In this document: positions 61,800-64,000 of the stretch, piece after piece
Position numbering within the stretch: position 1 is the first letter of the stretch
Layout of the letters: every line of letters starts with the position of its first letter
NCBI GenBank assembly: GCA_910587155.1
Contig: CAJULA010000016.1
Coordinates: 1 to 64,000, forward strand
Direction: 5' to 3'
DNA length: 64,000 nt
DNA from: an uncultured Lachnospiraceae bacterium
GTDB lineage: Bacteria > Bacillota > Clostridia > Lachnospirales > Lachnospiraceae
Program-made: the position numbers and the translations under genes
The notes under the pieces: model-generated
What the model was told of the DNA's origin: nothing
Databases searched by the model: none
The model's input: the letters and a program-made list of their open reading frames with translations, nothing else

Positions 61800-63731
61800 A
61801 TGGAGCAGTCAATTATATTTACCAATGAGAACTGTGAGGGATGCAACAAATGTATTTCTGCCTGTCCGGCCATTTTGGCGAACAGAGCGGCGGTGGATGG
61901 CGATATGTCCAGAATCGAGGTGGATCAGGAAGCATGTGTACAGTGCGGCAGTTGTTTTGATTCCTGTGGACATAAAGCGAGAGATTACAGGGATGATACC
62001 GGTGAATTTTTCAGTGCGCTGTCCCAGGGCAAGCGGATATCGGTGATTGTTGCACCGGCATTTCTGGCAAATTATCCGAGAGAGTACGGGCGTGTTCTTG
62101 GTTATCTGAAAAAGAAAGGGGTCAATCATATTTACAGCGTCAGTTTTGGCGCCGATATCACCACCTGGGGATATCTTCGGTATATTACGGAGCATAATTT
62201 CACCGGCGGGATCTCGCAGCCATGTCCGGCGATCGTAAGCTATGTTGAGAAGTATATCCCGGAGCTGATCCCGAAACTGATTCCGGTGCACAGTCCGATG
62301 ATGTGTATGGCAATCTATATCAGAAAATATCTGAAGCTCAATGACGAACTGGCTTTTTTAAGTCCCTGTATCGCAAAGAAAACCGAGATTATGGATCCCA
62401 ATACATACGGCTATGTCAAATATAATGTCACCTATGATCATATGATGAAGGTTATTGGCAGGGAATATGAGTCATGCGCGGAAGCAGGTGACGAGATTGA
62501 ATACGGTTTCGGTTCCATCTATCCGACACCGGGCGGTCTGCGGGAAAATGTGGAGCATTTTCTTGGAAAAGAATATCTGATCCGCCAGGTGGAAGGTGAG
62601 AAGCGGGCCTATGAATTCCTTCATGGGTATCTGGAGCGGGTCAGGGAGGGAAAGAGACTGCCGTTTATGGTGGATGCCCTGAACTGTGAGAAGGGCTGTA
62701 TCTATGGTACGGCCACAGAGGCGTCGAGAGGGACAGAGGATGTGCTGTTTGAAGTCAACAGGCTGCGCAATGCCTATAAGAGCGACCGGCGGGTGAAAGG
62801 GCTGAAAAAGAAAGAACGCAGTCCCTGGGCCAGAGATCTTTCGCCGGGGGAGCGTCTGGCTAATTTTTACGCGCAGTTTCGTGACCTGAAGCTGGAGGAC
62901 TTTATGCGTTCCTATACGGACCGGCATCTGACGATCAAAAAGCCCTCCGAAGCGGAATTGAACCGGATCTTTGAATCCATGAACAAGAAGACAAAGGCGC
63001 AGCGGACCATGAACTGTTCTGCCTGCGGATATGATACCTGTGAAGAAATGGCGATCGCCATTTATAACGGTGTCAATGTCAAAGATAACTGTATTCATTA
63101 TGTCAAGGATGAAGTACAGCGGGAAAAGGAAATCATTCTGCAGAAAAACGAAGAAGAAAAAGAAGAACAGCGGCGCAAAGATAAGGAACTGAAAAAGATT
63201 CTGGAACAGTTCGGTCAGATGCAGCTGTCCCTGTCGGATCTGGCATCCGGCAATCAGCAGTCGGCCAATGAGGCCACTGCCATGGCGACAGCGGTGAGCG
63301 GGCTCAACAATATCTGCCAGGCCGTAAAGGAAGAGATCGGCAAGGTGTCCCAGTTCCTGGATGAGTATAAGGAAAGCAATGAAGAGATTATAGAAGTGTC
63401 TTCTCAGACCAATCTGCTGGCGCTGAACGCTTCCATAGAAGCGGCGCGGGCAGGGGAAGCGGGGCGTGGCTTTGCCGTAATCGCCGAAGAGGTCAGGACT
63501 CTGTCTGATAATACGAAGCAGCTGATTGAACGCAATACAGCCAATGGCAATGAACTGATCCCCGCGATCAATCAATGCATAGAGGATATTAACCGTATTG
63601 TGAAAACGGTCAGGGAATTCAATGAAAAGATTATGACGATAGCGGCGACAGCCGAGGAGATTTCCGCACAGAACGACATGATCTCGGTGATTGCCACCGA
63701 TCTGCAGGAGAATATGGGCAAGCTGGTCTGA
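61800..63731 (+). CDS. Fe-hydrogenase-like sensor with MCP signalling domain
   Basis: This 643-residue protein combines several modules. Two [4Fe-4S] ferredoxin motifs (Cys12-15-18-22 and a second at about 48-60) precede an Fe-hydrogenase large-subunit-like domain (about 75-320). An extra Fe-S motif (CSACGYDTCEEMA) and a C-terminal methyl-accepting-type coiled coil (about 480-640, with SSQTNLLALNASIEAARAGEAGRGFAVIAEEVRTL) follow. The H-cluster motifs are altered: SQPCP replaces TSCCP, with SPCIAKKTE and CEKGCIYG. It probably senses H2 or redox state and signals to a CheA or other partner. There are no membrane segments. hydE follows. Confidence 0.88.
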   Translation: MEQSIIFTNENCEGCNKCISACPAILANRAAVDGDMSRIEVDQEACVQCGSCFDSCGHKARDYRDDTGEFFSALSQGKRISVIVAPAFLANYPREYGRVLGYLKKKGVNHIYSVSFGADITTWGYLRYITEHNFTGGISQPCPAIVSYVEKYIPELIPKLIPVHSPMMCMAIYIRKYLKLNDELAFLSPCIAKKTEIMDPNTYGYVKYNVTYDHMMKVIGREYESCAEAGDEIEYGFGSIYPTPGGLRENVEHFLGKEYLIRQVEGEKRAYEFLHGYLERVREGKRLPFMVDALNCEKGCIYGTATEASRGTEDVLFEVNRLRNAYKSDRRVKGLKKKERSPWARDLSPGERLANFYAQFRDLKLEDFMRSYTDRHLTIKKPSEAELNRIFESMNKKTKAQRTMNCSACGYDTCEEMAIAIYNGVNVKDNCIHYVKDEVQREKEIILQKNEEEKEEQRRKDKELKKILEQFGQMQLSLSDLASGNQQSANEATAMATAVSGLNNICQAVKEEIGKVSQFLDEYKESNEEIIEVSSQTNLLALNASIEAARAGEAGRGFAVIAEEVRTLSDNTKQLIERNTANGNELIPAINQCIEDINRIVKTVREFNEKIMTIAATAEEISAQNDMISVIATDLQENMGKLV

Positions 63732-63765
63732 GACAGGTCGGCAAGGCCTGTCATGGTGGTAGCGG

Positions 63766-64000
63766 ATGATGAAACATAAGACACTGATTGACGCTCTGGA
63801 GGAAAACGGATATCTGAGACGGGACGAGTGGATCGCACTGCTTTCAGAGTCCGGACAGGCAGAGAGCAGGTATGCGGCCGGTAAGGCAAGAAAGATTGCA
63901 AAACGGTATTTCGGTAACCGGATCTACATCAGAGGACTGATTGAATTCACCTCTTATTGCAGGAATAACTGTCTGTATTGTGGGCTGCGCCGGGACAATA
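63766..64000 (+). CDS. hydE: [FeFe] hydrogenase maturase HydE, 5' part
   Basis: The gene starts at ATG 63766 (or 63769) and runs off the window after 78 codons. The visible part ends with SYCRNNCLYCGLRRDN, the radical-SAM CxxxCxxC motif, preceded by GNRIYIRGLIEFT as in HydE. HydE helps to build the diiron subcluster of [FeFe] hydrogenases. It lies 34 bases after the hydrogenase-like sensor, suggesting cotranscription. BioB/PylB-type relatives share the motif, but the context favours HydE. Confidence 0.82.
   Translation, partial: MMKHKTLIDALEENGYLRRDEWIALLSESGQAESRYAAGKARKIAKRYFGNRIYIRGLIEFTSYCRNNCLYCGLRRDN

Overview
The window reads as a chromosome segment of a spore-forming anaerobic Clostridium-group Firmicute, most likely a Lachnospiraceae relative. 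The evidence is a complete spoIIIA operon, the dxs-tlyA-nadK-argR-recN-spoIVB neighbourhood, an Asp23-nusB-xseAB-ispA operon, a radical-SAM hydrogenase maturase, strong AGGAGG ribosome sites, and a tmRNA tag ending LAYAA. The species assignment is inference.

Region 1 (1-20.25 kb) is accessory DNA, visibly A+T-rich apart from one block. It starts with a DUF4160 pair, an Mrr-type nuclease, a tRNA-Gly-like gene with a terminator, and two toxin-antitoxin loci (Phd/YefM with RelE/ParE; RelB/DinJ with RelE/ParE), each with a readable promoter/operator. After a ParB-like remnant and a frameshifted HExxH protein comes a decayed phage module (6.5-18.4 kb). This has a promoter flanked by two copies of an operator-like motif, several small phage proteins, a ~340-bp degenerate pentanucleotide repeat, a two-barrel RNA polymerase of the eukaryotic-RdRp/YonO/QDE-1 type, a small regulator, and an orphan tape-measure protein of higher G+C. 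Excisionase and tyrosine integrase genes close the element next to ychF. The polymerase is the most striking item. It reads as one protein of about 1,030 residues carrying DVDGD and the preceding SPHL..EHGIRK motif, but it is cut by one in-frame TAG and one frameshift. The phage gene before the repeat-distal end also ends at a TAG followed by a coherent open frame.

Region 2 (20.3-48 kb) is core chromosome: ychF, lgt, a stand-alone glycyl-radical protein, spoIIIAA-AH, prfC, a transglutaminase-like lipoprotein, asp23-nusB-xseA-xseB-ispA-dxs-tlyA-nadK-argR-recN, spoIVB, a TPR-DUF4037-DUF4125 protein, a receiver-deleted Spo0A at the usual spo0A position, glgA and rqcH.

Region 3 (48-64 kb) holds two secreted proteins (a DUF5722-like glycosidase fold and an SH3-SGNH hydrolase), a GntR-ABC transporter operon, a HicAB module, eno, secG, rnr, smpB and ssrA, an unknown membrane protein, a small coiled-coil protein, an Fe-hydrogenase-like chemotaxis-type sensor, and the start of hydE. 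rnr-smpB-ssrA together form the trans-translation ribosome-rescue set, and rqcH supplies the parallel rescue route.
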